DNA of 64,000 nt from the NCBI GenBank assembly GCA_030038255.1, contig JASHPH010000124.1, positions 1 through 64,000 on the forward strand, written 5' to 3'. The position numbers and the translations under genes are program-made. Positions 20,055 to 29,922 of this stretch are shown here, one piece after another. Position 1 is the stretch's first letter, and each line of letters opens with the position of its first letter. The notes beneath the pieces are model-generated. The model ran no database searches and was not told the DNA's origin. It saw only the letters and a program-made list of their open reading frames with translations. The stretch comes from Candidatus Sulfotelmatobacter sp. Its GTDB lineage: Bacteria; Acidobacteriota; Terriglobia; Terriglobales; Acidobacteriaceae.

Positions 20055-21014
20055 ATGGAGCAGACTTCAATGGATATTTCCGTCGTGATCGTGGCGTGGA
20101 ACGCGAAGCGCTACGTGGAGATGTGCCTGGAAAGCCTGGAAAAGGCTCCCCCGCAGCGCAGCATGGAAGTTCTGGTGGTGGACAATGCATCGGACGACGG
20201 CACCGCGGAAATGATCGAATCGAAGTATCCGTGGGTGAAGCTGATCAAGAGCACGGAAAACCTGGGCTTTTCACGTGGAAACAATCTGGCCATTCGCCAG
20301 TGCCGAGGACGCTATATCGCGCTGGTGAATCCGGATGTGATTGTTTTTCCGGGATGCCTGGACGCGCTAGCGGATTTCCTGGACAACCACCCCCGGGTTG
20401 GTGACGTGGGGCCGCGCGTGTTCAATCCGGACATGACGCAGCAGAGCACATGCCGGCGATTCCCGACGCTGTGGAACAATTTCTGTTCCGCAACCGCACT
20501 CGCTACGACGTTCACAAGATCTCGAATCTTCGCTGGTGAACACATGTGGTACTTCGCGCATGACCGGACCATGAGCGTCGACGTGATTGTGGGTTGCTTT
20601 TCGATGATCCGCCGCGAGGCGTTTGACGACGTGGGTTTGCTTGACGAAGAGCTGTTCATGTATGGTGACGACGTGGACTGGTGCCGGCGCGCGCGGGGCG
20701 CGGGATGGGAAGTAATGTTCTATCCGGGCGCGCAGGCTATTCACCATCTTGGCAAGACCACGGCTCCGTATCCGGTGCGATTCGCGGTGGCCCAGCAGCA
20801 GTCGGTGCTGCATTACTGGAAGAAGCATCACAGCTTTCTGGCGGTGCTGGGAATACGCAGCATTATGCTGTTTCATCACCTGTTGCGCTACATGGCTGCC
20901 CTACTCACGGGCGCGCTCAGGTCTCAGCGAGCCGCAAAAGGCAGGGTGCGGAAACAGGTTAGCGGCGCATGCCTGCAGCAACTTCTCTTCGGCAGAGTTC
21001 CGCACGGGTCGTGA
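20055..21014 (+). CDS. GT2-family (rhamnosyltransferase-like) glycosyltransferase
   Basis: DISVVIVAWNAKRYVEMCLESL...EVLVVDNASDDGTAEMI...GFSRGNNLAIRQCRGRYIALVNPDV...GDDVDWCRRARGAGW. Confidence 0.93.
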   Translation: MEQTSMDISVVIVAWNAKRYVEMCLESLEKAPPQRSMEVLVVDNASDDGTAEMIESKYPWVKLIKSTENLGFSRGNNLAIRQCRGRYIALVNPDVIVFPGCLDALADFLDNHPRVGDVGPRVFNPDMTQQSTCRRFPTLWNNFCSATALATTFTRSRIFAGEHMWYFAHDRTMSVDVIVGCFSMIRREAFDDVGLLDEELFMYGDDVDWCRRARGAGWEVMFYPGAQAIHHLGKTTAPYPVRFAVAQQQSVLHYWKKHHSFLAVLGIRSIMLFHHLLRYMAALLTGALRSQRAAKGRVRKQVSGACLQQLLFGRVPHGS

Positions 21015-21035
21015 AGGCTGCGGGACGGAAAACTG

Positions 21036-21788
21036 ATGGGGCTTTTCACCTCGACGAGTCGGGTCGCGGAATACTATAAGCGGCACGGGCTCGCCGCGAC
21101 GGTGCGGCGGATGGGTTCGGCTGCGCGGCGGTCACTCTTTGCGAACCGCAAAATTGTCTTCTACTGCGACCTAGCTATGCTGTCGCCAACTGCGGCAAAC
21201 GTCCCGGATTCGTTGAAAATCGAGCGCGTGCACACCGAGCGTGAGTTCAGCGCGGAAGACCGTAATGCAATTACCAACTTCTGGAACCCCACCCTTTCTG
21301 AGCGAAACATGCGCCAACGCTTCGAGAGGGGAGCATCACTTTGGCTGATTAGGTCCGAGGATCGGCTGGCAGGTTACTCCTGGACTCTTAGGGGCCAAAC
21401 GATCGCAGACTATTATTTCCCGATGGGGATCGACGATATCCAGATTTTCGATTTCTTTGTTTTCCCGAAATATCGCGGCCGAGCAGTTTTATTGGTATTG
21501 ATTAAGTATATGTTAAGCGTTTTGAGAACAGAGGGTGCGGCCCGTGCGTACGGCGACGTGGCGGAGTGGAACCACGCATCGCTTTCCTTTTACAAAATGA
21601 CTCCATTCAAGCGACTGGGAGTGGCGCAAGGTTTCACGCTCTTCGGCCGCACCTTTACACGCTGGGTCGAAGAACAGCCTGGGGAGCAAGCGGAGAGAGG
21701 CAAGGAAGCACTGCGCAACGCACGCGCCTTTGGAGGTCGCATGAGCGATGATTCGCGGAAGAGCGTTCGGGATACCGAAGGGGCGTGA
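21036..21788 (+). CDS. GNAT-family N-acetyltransferase-like protein
   Basis: FFVFPKYRGRAVLLVLIKYMLSVLRTEGAARAYGDVAEWNHASLSFYKMTPFKRLG. Confidence 0.65.
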   Translation: MGLFTSTSRVAEYYKRHGLAATVRRMGSAARRSLFANRKIVFYCDLAMLSPTAANVPDSLKIERVHTEREFSAEDRNAITNFWNPTLSERNMRQRFERGASLWLIRSEDRLAGYSWTLRGQTIADYYFPMGIDDIQIFDFFVFPKYRGRAVLLVLIKYMLSVLRTEGAARAYGDVAEWNHASLSFYKMTPFKRLGVAQGFTLFGRTFTRWVEEQPGEQAERGKEALRNARAFGGRMSDDSRKSVRDTEGA

Positions 21789-21951
21789 CGAAAAGGAAGC
21801 TGCTGATGGAAGTCCTCGAACGCTAGCTCGGTCTAGTGAATTGCTCGCACAATCGCCACAGAAGGAAAACCAGCTTTTGTGCCTCGCATTGCAGAATGGT
21901 CCATATTGAACCTGTCCGAGACTTCTCATCAAAGGATCGCAAGAGTATTGC

Positions 21952-22188
21952 ATGAGCCGCGACGAATTTCTGCTGGAAATCGACGAAATACTCGGCTTGT
22001 GCCCTGGCACGCTTCGAGGTCCCGAGAAACTCGAGGAACTGGAGAACTGGGATTCTACTGCCCTGATTAGCTTGATTGCCGTGGCGGAATCACAAAACGG
22101 CGTGCGGATCAATCCGGATCAGATTGTGAACTGCACGACCGTCGCTGATCTTGTGCGATTGGCGGGCGTTGACGGCAACTCCGCCTGA
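21952..22188 (+). CDS. Acyl carrier protein
   Basis: 78 aa; ELENWDSTALISLIAVAESQNGVRINPDQIVNCTTVADLVRLAG, phosphopantetheine DS motif intact. Confidence 0.88.
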   Translation: MSRDEFLLEIDEILGLCPGTLRGPEKLEELENWDSTALISLIAVAESQNGVRINPDQIVNCTTVADLVRLAGVDGNSA

Positions 22189-22209
22189 CCTCGCTCCGGC
22201 TACCATCAG

Positions 22210-24048
22210 ATGGAAAAGACCTTGACATCGGATACCAACTTTTTGCGCTGGGAACTCCCCAAGGCTCTGCGATTTCCTGTTGACGTGGGGACGGTGCTGC
22301 GGAAGCGCCGCAGCCTGAAGCGCAGACTGCTCGAGCAGACGAGTCTTTTGCCCACGAGGATTGCGATCCTGGGCGGCTCGACGACCGCGGAAGTGAAAAT
22401 CATGCTTGAGCTGTTCCTGCTGGCTCATGGGATCCAGCCGGATTTTTATGAATCGGAATACAACCGGTACAGCGAGGACGTGCTGTTTGAGAATCCAGAT
22501 CTGTGGAAGTTCAAGCCGGAAATCGTCTACCTGCACACGACGTGGCACAACGTGGCGCAATTCCCCGGGCTGTCGGAGAGTGAGGTGGAAGTGGAACAGC
22601 GCGTGCGGCAGGAAATGAGCCGGTTTCAGGCCATTTGGGAGAAGATCCAGACGGGCCTGGGCGCGCTGATTATCCAGAACAATTTCGACCTGCCGCCCCA
22701 GCGCCCACTGGGCAATCTGGAAGCATCGTCGGCATACGGGCGGGTGAATTACCTGCTGCGTTTGAATTCGGAGTTCGCCAGGCACGCGCGGGCGCATTCG
22801 CGGTTCCTGATTCACGATATCCAGTACCTTTCCTCGCAGATGGGACTTGGTGCGTGGTTTGATCCCACATATTGGCACAGCTTTCACACGGCGATGAGTC
22901 CCGCCGCGACGGTAGCGCTGGCGCAGAGCCTGGCCGCGATGGTGAAGGCTGTTTACGGAAAGTCGAAAAAATGCCTGGTGCTGGACCTGGACAACACGTT
23001 GTGGGGAGGAGTCATCGGTGACGACGGCGTACAAGGTCTGATTCTGGGCCGGGACCACGCGGTGGGCGAGGCATTCCTTGATTTCCAACAGTACGTAAAA
23101 GATCTGCAGCGTCGAGGAGTTCTGCTGGCGGTGTGCTCGAAAAATGAACCGGAGACGGCCCTGCAGGGATTCTCGCACCCGGACAGCGTGCTGAAGCTTG
23201 AGGACTTCAGCGCCTTCAAAGCAAACTGGAACCCGAAGCACGAGAACATCCGAGAAATTGCTCTTGAATTGAACATCGGGCTAGACAGCCTCGTGTTCGT
23301 GGATGATAACCCGGCGGAGCGTGCGCTCGTGGCCGCCCAATTGCCGGAGGTGACTGTGCCGGAGGTCGGGTCTGATGTCACGCGGTTCGCGGAGGCGCTT
23401 GAGGCCGAGCGGTATTTTGAGGTGGAGAAACTCGTACGAGAAGACCTGAGCCGCGGATCCTACTATACGGCCAACGTGCAGCGAAACGTGAGCCAGGCCA
23501 AGTACACGGACTACGCCGAGTTTCTCGACTCCCTCGAAATGACCGCGGAGATTGCGCCATTTACGCCCGTGTATCTGGAGCGCATCACGCAGCTCATCAA
23601 CAAGACAAACCAATTCAACCTCACGACAAAACGGTGCACGGGCGCGGAAGTCGAAGCAATGGCAAAAGACCCGCGGTGGGTCACTCTCTACGGCCGGCTT
23701 GCGGACAAATTCGGCGACAACGGACTGGTCTCTGTGTTGGCCGGGCACGTGACAGGCAATGCGCTGGAGATGGAAATTTGGCTGATGAGCTGCCGCGTGC
23801 TGAAGCGCGAAATGGAGTTGGCGATGTTGGATGCCCTGGTTGAGCACTGCCAGGCTCGGAGCATTCGCAAGATCGTGGGCGTGTACATCCCATCGAAGAA
23901 GAACGCGATGGTCGCTGGGCTCTATGGCGAGTTGGGATTTACGCGTGCGGAAAAGACGGGGGGAGAACGGCATCTGTGGGAGTACGAGGTGCCGCGGGAA
24001 TACGCAGCGAAATCGAGCCACATTCAGAGGACCGCGCCGATGGCCTAG
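22210..24048 (+). CDS. FkbH-like protein (HAD-IIIC domain plus GNAT-like C-terminus)
   Basis: KKCLVLDLDNTLWGGVIGDDGVQGLILG...VFVDDNPAERALVAAQLPEVTVPEVG...INKTNQFNLTTKRCTGAEVEAM. Confidence 0.93.
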   Translation: MEKTLTSDTNFLRWELPKALRFPVDVGTVLRKRRSLKRRLLEQTSLLPTRIAILGGSTTAEVKIMLELFLLAHGIQPDFYESEYNRYSEDVLFENPDLWKFKPEIVYLHTTWHNVAQFPGLSESEVEVEQRVRQEMSRFQAIWEKIQTGLGALIIQNNFDLPPQRPLGNLEASSAYGRVNYLLRLNSEFARHARAHSRFLIHDIQYLSSQMGLGAWFDPTYWHSFHTAMSPAATVALAQSLAAMVKAVYGKSKKCLVLDLDNTLWGGVIGDDGVQGLILGRDHAVGEAFLDFQQYVKDLQRRGVLLAVCSKNEPETALQGFSHPDSVLKLEDFSAFKANWNPKHENIREIALELNIGLDSLVFVDDNPAERALVAAQLPEVTVPEVGSDVTRFAEALEAERYFEVEKLVREDLSRGSYYTANVQRNVSQAKYTDYAEFLDSLEMTAEIAPFTPVYLERITQLINKTNQFNLTTKRCTGAEVEAMAKDPRWVTLYGRLADKFGDNGLVSVLAGHVTGNALEMEIWLMSCRVLKREMELAMLDALVEHCQARSIRKIVGVYIPSKKNAMVAGLYGELGFTRAEKTGGERHLWEYEVPREYAAKSSHIQRTAPMA

Positions 24049-24308
24049 CGGTGCCCTAGCCCGGAGCGTAAGTAGGTTGTGACGCAAGGCGCCGTGAGCG
24101 TTCGATTTCGAATTTCACTGAGCTGCCAAGCACACTGTCGCTTCCGTTGGATTGGATGCATTTTCAATGAAGATAGCAGACGACACGAATCTGACTTGGG
24201 ACGCATTAGGCCAAGCTTGGGCTATTGACTCCCGACATCCCGGCCTGTAAGGTGATATTCGGCTGCTGTTCATCTGAAGGAATCCATCTGTTCTCACAGG
24301 GGGGAGAA

Positions 24309-25958
24309 GTGCGGATAAATCTTGGCTGCGTAGCCCGCGGTATCCTGTTGCTTCTGACCAGCAGTGGATTCCTCTTGCTGTCTCCAAGTGCGGCTGCCGC
24401 AACTTACTACGTCTCCTACGCGACGGGCGCAGATACGAACGCCGGAACGAAAGCCAGTCCTTGGCAGAATGCGCCCGGTATGGCGCTGTGCGCGTCATCG
24501 TGCAACTCAACCTCGATCAACGCCGGGGACCACATTATTCTGCGCGGCGGCGACATTTGGCCGAATGGGGATTTTGCCTGGACGCCGCCGAACATGGGCA
24601 GTTCCAGCGCCCCGGGTTACCTGGGAGTGGACCAGACCTGGTACAGCACTACGGCGGGCACGAACTCGGTGAACTGCGGCTCGTCGTTTTGCCGGCCGAT
24701 TCTAGACGCAGGTAACGCTATCATCGAAGGCGGCAACGTAAACAACGCCGGCAAAAACATCGTGGCAAATTTCGGGAATTTCACCTACGTGACCGTGGAT
24801 TCATTCGAGATGCGCCATTTTTACTATGACACGAACACCTTGACCGGTGCGTGCTGCAACATCATCTTCAGTTATGACGGGGCAACGAACACTACGTTCG
24901 AGAATTTTTACATTCACGGCTGGTCGTATAATTCCGCCGGGGCCTGCTGCGCGCCGGCGTTCAACGGCGGCGGGCAGCTCGATACGAACATCACGATCAC
25001 CACCACGATCGTGGACGGCTCCGACACGGTGTTGACAACTTGCACCGGAGGGAATACGACATGCGGGGCGATTGCCGCGATTTTTAACAGCGGGGCGACA
25101 ATTACATATAGCTACTTTAACGACGTGTCTGACGGCTGTGTCGGGGAATTCCCGCTCGTCCACGACAATGTGTTTCAGAATATTCTGGAGCCGTTCGACA
25201 ACGAGGCGCATCCGAACGGTTGTGAATCGCTCACCGATGGAAATTCATCCGGCGGCGCCACGTCCAGCATTGGCTTGGTGTTCTACAACAATATCGTTCG
25301 GCACACGGCCAACGGTGTAGTAAACGTCTGGTCAGCGCCCGCGTTCAGCCGCACGTCCTACTTGTTCAACAACGTTGTTTACGACGCCCCGGCGAACGTC
25401 TTTGACATTGCCAACCCGCTTTCAAACTGCTGCGGCAGCGCGGTGGTGGTCAATAACACTATAGAATGCGGCCCGGATTCCGACCCTACCTCCACCTGCA
25501 CGGGCACGGCCAGCGATTTGATTCTGAGCGGCACGGCGTTTGAGAACAATCATTTCATTACCAGCACCAGCGATTATCTGGACTGTTCTGCCACCAGCGG
25601 AAGCTGCGGCACGGCGAGCAACAACGTTCCGCAGTCGAAATCCACGGCAAATGGTCAGGGTTATAGTTCGTCGGAGACGTATGCGTTTTCACCAACGGCC
25701 TCTTCCAATTCCACCGTGGGCGCGGGCACGAATCTGACCAGCATTTGCAATATCTCTTCGGTGCTCGCGCCGCTGTGTTCAGATACGACCTACGCGGTGA
25801 CGGAGAACACGTCGAATACAGCCTATCCGGTGATTGTGACAAACGCCCGAACGACGAATCCACGGCCCGCCACCGGCGCATGGGACGCGGGCGCCTACGA
25901 GTTTGCCAGTACTACGCCACCGACGGCTCCCTCGGCGCTCCTGGCGACGCCTCACTAA
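24309..25958 (+). CDS. Secreted right-handed parallel beta-helix-like protein
   Basis: GTG start followed by a signal peptide (RINLGCVARGILLLLTSSGFLLLSPSAAAATYYVSYATGADTNAGTKASPWQNAPGM); N/T/S-rich repeats; ends PPTAPSALLATPH. Confidence 0.72.
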   Translation: MRINLGCVARGILLLLTSSGFLLLSPSAAAATYYVSYATGADTNAGTKASPWQNAPGMALCASSCNSTSINAGDHIILRGGDIWPNGDFAWTPPNMGSSSAPGYLGVDQTWYSTTAGTNSVNCGSSFCRPILDAGNAIIEGGNVNNAGKNIVANFGNFTYVTVDSFEMRHFYYDTNTLTGACCNIIFSYDGATNTTFENFYIHGWSYNSAGACCAPAFNGGGQLDTNITITTTIVDGSDTVLTTCTGGNTTCGAIAAIFNSGATITYSYFNDVSDGCVGEFPLVHDNVFQNILEPFDNEAHPNGCESLTDGNSSGGATSSIGLVFYNNIVRHTANGVVNVWSAPAFSRTSYLFNNVVYDAPANVFDIANPLSNCCGSAVVVNNTIECGPDSDPTSTCTGTASDLILSGTAFENNHFITSTSDYLDCSATSGSCGTASNNVPQSKSTANGQGYSSSETYAFSPTASSNSTVGAGTNLTSICNISSVLAPLCSDTTYAVTENTSNTAYPVIVTNARTTNPRPATGAWDAGAYEFASTTPPTAPSALLATPH

Positions 25959-26119
25959 ACTTACTCCGGCGGTGGCCCTGACGCCGGCTGGGGCTCCTAC
26001 TGCAAAGTTGATTTCCGAACGGGGCTACTGAGATTCCCCGAGTTTGGTTTGTCGGTCATTCCTCCGCCCGATGTGGACCTATGCCTAAGACGCTCAAGAA
26101 GCGTGAGACCATATAGTTA

Positions 26120-27247
26120 ATGAGAATAATATTTATATGCAATGAATATCCTCCACGCCCGCATGCGGGCATTGGGACGGCCGTACAAACCATCGCGCGA
26201 GGCCTTTCGAAGCGGGGCCATCAAGTGACGGTCGTTGGCCTGGGGGATGCGAACGAGGAGACCAGGGACCAAGGGATCCGAGTAGTTACGCTACAAATGA
26301 ATACGCTACGGTACGTGGGCAATCTTTTGTCGCGCCTCCGCTTGCGGAGATGGCTGTCCGCCGCTGCGAAAGCCGGGCTGGTAGACTTGATTGAGGTGCC
26401 CGATTCCGCAGGCCTCTTGCCTTTTGGGATCAATGATTGTGCCGTCGTGGTACGTCTGCACAACTCATTTACAGTTGTGAATAAGCTTACTGGAGAAGGG
26501 GCTGGCCGGGGAATCTCCTTCTACGAACGGTGCACTGTCACCAGGAATCGCAATTGGATCGCCGTGTCAAACGCCGTCATGACGTTAACTCGAAGAATTT
26601 TTGAGGTGTCGCCTGAGAGGGGAGCGGTAGTTCATAATTCTGTGGACTCAGTTCCTTCCATTCTTCCCGAGCTGCCTGACCTGCCTGGCAGATTCGTGTT
26701 CTTTGCCGGAAACGTCCGAAGGATAAAAGGAGCAGACGCGCTGGCGGAGGCAATGCGCGATATTATGACTGAACGACCTGACCTGCATCTCGTATACGCG
26801 GGGGGAATTTTCAAAGAGAACGGCCGACTGATTTCTGAGACCATATCGGAGATACTCGGGCCAAAGATGAAGGATAGGGTCCACTTTCTGGGCCGCTTGG
26901 ATCGAGAAAAGATCTGGGCTTGCATGCGACGGGCTAAGGTGTTTGTGCTACCCAGCCATATCGAGGCCTGTCCCCTCGTTGTCTTGGAGGCGATGAGCTG
27001 CGGCGTGCCCGTGGTTTTCACAAAGTACCCTCCTGGCCCGGAGCTTGTGGTGGATGGTGAAACCGGCCTGCTTGCGGATCCCTTCTCTCCGAAAGATCTT
27101 AGCGAAAAAATTAGCAGCATCCTAGATGATCCTGCATTGGCGAATCGACTTTCCAGGAATGCCCAGACAGCAGTTGCTGAAAGGTTTTGTCCAGGGAAGT
27201 GCCTGGATGCCACCGAGCTGTTTTACGAGGAATGTTTGAGGGCGTAA
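26120..27247 (+). CDS. GT4-family glycosyltransferase
   Basis: FICNEYPPRPHAGIGTAVQTIARGLSKRGHQVTVVG...VFFAGNVRRIKGADALAEAM...VFVLPSHIEACPLVVLEAMSCGVPVVFT. Confidence 0.94.
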   Translation: MRIIFICNEYPPRPHAGIGTAVQTIARGLSKRGHQVTVVGLGDANEETRDQGIRVVTLQMNTLRYVGNLLSRLRLRRWLSAAAKAGLVDLIEVPDSAGLLPFGINDCAVVVRLHNSFTVVNKLTGEGAGRGISFYERCTVTRNRNWIAVSNAVMTLTRRIFEVSPERGAVVHNSVDSVPSILPELPDLPGRFVFFAGNVRRIKGADALAEAMRDIMTERPDLHLVYAGGIFKENGRLISETISEILGPKMKDRVHFLGRLDREKIWACMRRAKVFVLPSHIEACPLVVLEAMSCGVPVVFTKYPPGPELVVDGETGLLADPFSPKDLSEKISSILDDPALANRLSRNAQTAVAERFCPGKCLDATELFYEECLRA

Positions 27248-27349
27248 ACGCTTTTGGTGACAATTTTCAGCGAATAGCATGCTCTTTGTCGGCACGATTG
27301 TTTGCGCCAAAGAAGTGCTTATGCCGTTGACGGATTCGGGGCGTAACTA

Positions 27350-28735
27350 GTGGAACCGCAAAACATCAGATTCGGCGGCGGCGCTACTTCCACGGTTCTT
27401 CACCCCTTCGTGGCGTTCGCGATGCTGATCGCGATTGTGTTGATATTTCTGCTGCCTCGGAAACAAATAATCGTACCCTTCCTCTTGATCGTATTTTTGG
27501 TCCCGCTCGGACAGGTCGTAGTTGTGGGTGGCGTCCACTTGATGGTGTTTCGCCTTGTTGTCCTCTCTTGTTTGCTCCGGCTCATGAAGTTCGGGGCCTC
27601 GCTGAAAACGACATGTTTTCCTGGTGGATTTGGTGTTATCGACCGCTACTTTACACTTTGTACGGTGGTTTCTGCATTGGCATGCGTCCTTCTCTGGCAG
27701 GAGACGCAGCTTCTGATCAATCAGTTAGGCAGGCTTATCGACGTTCTCGGGGGCTACTTTGTCCTGAGATTCTTAATCCACGACTCGGAGGACACGCGGC
27801 GCACAATCAAGGCGTTTGCCATCATTGCCGTGATTATGGGAATGTGCATGATCAACGAGCAGTTGACCCACCGAAATATCTTCGGACTGCTCGGAGGAGT
27901 CGCGCTGATCCCGGCGGTGCGCGAGGGACAGACGCGTTCACAGGGAGCGTTTGAGGTATATATCACGGCGGGCGTCTTTGGCGCCACCCTCGTGCCATTG
28001 TTCCTTTGGCTGTGGTCGGAGGGAAAATCCAGGGCTGCCGCCTTCCTGGGAATGGTCGGAGCGACCATTATGACGGTTACGTCCAACTCTAGTACGCCCC
28101 TTCTCGGCTATGCGGCCGGCCTACTGGGGCTCGGATTCTGGCCGATGAGGAAGAGGATGCGTGCATTCCGATGGGGACTTGTACTCCTACTGATCAGCTT
28201 GCACTTGGTGATGAAAGCGCCTGTCTGGGCACTGATCGCGCGGATTGATCTCACTGGTTCCTCGTCGGGGTATCATCGCATGATGCTCGTGGACAACTGC
28301 ATCCGGCATTTTAGAGACTGGTGGCTCATGGGGGTCAAGGAATACAACACTTGGGGATGGGACACATGGGATCTATCGAATCAGTATGTATCGTACGCAC
28401 TCACTGGAGGGTTGGCGGGGCTGGCGATGTTTATTCTCGTCATCTCCCGCGGCTTTGGGGCACTGGGAGTGGCGAGGAGGACTGTAGAGGGAAACCGCAA
28501 GCAGGAGTGGCTTCTCTGGTGTCTCTGTGCCGCCCTTTTTGCCCATGTAGTATCCTTCTTCGGAATTGGATACTTTGACCAGATTCAGTTTTCCTGGTAC
28601 GCACTCTTGGCCATCATTTCCTCAGCCGTCGCATCCGCAATGCGCTTGCCCGTCCCCCATGCCCAGGAGGCGCTTGCGTCGAGTTACCAATCCCGCGCGG
28701 CCATAAACTGGGGCATGCCGGAGAGGAATCTGTGA
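27350..28735 (+). CDS. Polytopic membrane protein, O-antigen polymerase/ligase-like (Wzy/WaaL)
   Basis: Multiple hydrophobic segments; HRMMLVDNCIRHFRDWWLMGVKEYNTWGWDTWDLSNQYVSYALTGGLAGLAMFILVI resembles the polymerase/ligase large loop. Confidence 0.75.
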   Translation: MEPQNIRFGGGATSTVLHPFVAFAMLIAIVLIFLLPRKQIIVPFLLIVFLVPLGQVVVVGGVHLMVFRLVVLSCLLRLMKFGASLKTTCFPGGFGVIDRYFTLCTVVSALACVLLWQETQLLINQLGRLIDVLGGYFVLRFLIHDSEDTRRTIKAFAIIAVIMGMCMINEQLTHRNIFGLLGGVALIPAVREGQTRSQGAFEVYITAGVFGATLVPLFLWLWSEGKSRAAAFLGMVGATIMTVTSNSSTPLLGYAAGLLGLGFWPMRKRMRAFRWGLVLLLISLHLVMKAPVWALIARIDLTGSSSGYHRMMLVDNCIRHFRDWWLMGVKEYNTWGWDTWDLSNQYVSYALTGGLAGLAMFILVISRGFGALGVARRTVEGNRKQEWLLWCLCAALFAHVVSFFGIGYFDQIQFSWYALLAIISSAVASAMRLPVPHAQEALASSYQSRAAINWGMPERNL

Positions 28736-28780
28736 GCCTCAATGGTGAGCGTCTCCGGTACCGTAGAGCCATTCTCTCAG

Positions 28781-28951
28781 GTTGGGTGCGGACTGCATTT
28801 GTTACACGGCCTGGCAGTGGGTTATCGGGCCCTTGGTCGCGGCGGCGAACTTGCCAGATTGTTCTGCATCTCTGGGCTGGCTAATTTGCTCGCTAGCGAC
28901 AGGACCGCCCATCCTTCGCTGCCCCAGGGCTTGAGCCGGCACTTGAGCCAC
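28781..28951 (+). pseudogene. Degenerate 5' fragment of a GT4 gene related to 29923..31146
   Basis: 28781-28817 matches 29961-29997 at 35/37 nt. Frame reads RLGADCICYTAWQWVIGPLVAAANLPDCSASLG vs intact RLGADRICYTAWQQVNGLAAAGADLLVMPASLA. Confidence 0.8.
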
Positions 28952-29010
28952 GGGCGACTAACGTGGACAGTTTGGGATTGCGAAGTCATCACAGTCGTAC
29001 GAACTGCAGA

Positions 29011-29832
29011 GTGAGCGCAGAAACTCTTGCCGCAGTAGCATTCCGTTTATGGAGAATTGTCTTCGTCGAACGTCGGCTGCCCATCCGTTGGTGGAAGCTC
29101 TACTACCATTTCTTGAGCCAACTCGGAATGCGATTTGTGACTGTTAGGCCGCGGAACGGGTACAAGATTAAGGGTTACACTCATTCTTTTTGGATGTTTT
29201 ACGAAACCTGGAGCAAGAAGGACTACGACATTCCCGGTTTCACATTGTCCCACGGCATGACGGTTGTGGATGTGGGAGCCAACCAGGGATTTTTCACGCT
29301 TTACGCGGCAAGCAAAGGGGCAACCGTTTACGCATTCGAACCTTGTGCTGATAATTTCGATGTCTTGAAGTGGAATGTAACCAGGAACGGCCTGGAAGAC
29401 CGGGTGAAACTCTTCAACGTAGCAGTGACCAGCAAGAAAGGCGAGGTTTCACTGTTCGTCGGAAGGGACCCGTCTGGAAATGTTCTGTCCGAGACGGTGT
29501 CCACTTGCAACCCAGATCCGGGAGGAAAAACTTCAAACGTGAACCTAGTCAGTTCGGTGACCCTAGACTCGCTGCTTTCTGATTTGAATATCTCGCGGTG
29601 CGACCTCTTGAAGGTGGACTGCGAAGGCGCGGAGTACGAAATCCTTCGGAGCACCTCGCCTGAGTCGTTCCGCAAAATCGGGAGGGTTTCGATGGAGTGT
29701 CACGAACGACGAATGGAAGAGGCCGCAGCGATCCTCAGGGATGCCGGCTTTGAAACTTCGTGTGAGGATTTCGGTTGGCTGGGAATGCTCAAGGCTACAA
29801 ACAAATCTCTGGAACAGCCTCATACCATGTAA
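29011..29832 (+). CDS. FkbM-family methyltransferase
   Basis: GMTVVDVGANQGFFTLYAASKGATVYAFEPCADNFDVLKWNV...CDLLKVDCEGAEYEILRSTS; GTG start inferred, ORF-track start is 28963. Confidence 0.9.
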   Translation: MSAETLAAVAFRLWRIVFVERRLPIRWWKLYYHFLSQLGMRFVTVRPRNGYKIKGYTHSFWMFYETWSKKDYDIPGFTLSHGMTVVDVGANQGFFTLYAASKGATVYAFEPCADNFDVLKWNVTRNGLEDRVKLFNVAVTSKKGEVSLFVGRDPSGNVLSETVSTCNPDPGGKTSNVNLVSSVTLDSLLSDLNISRCDLLKVDCEGAEYEILRSTSPESFRKIGRVSMECHERRMEEAAAILRDAGFETSCEDFGWLGMLKATNKSLEQPHTM

Positions 29833-29922
29833 TCGAAGCGTCGTACGCCTCGTCTTGACCAGAGCAGTAGGCGATGTGGCCGTCAATCGGCGGTCCACAG
29901 GATGAACTAAGAGCCCGAGAAT

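Noticed and set aside
28742-29014. 90-aa ORF 28742..29014 as a real gene
   Set aside because: Its DNA matches the start of the GT4 gene at 29923 in a different frame; a degenerate remnant explains it better.
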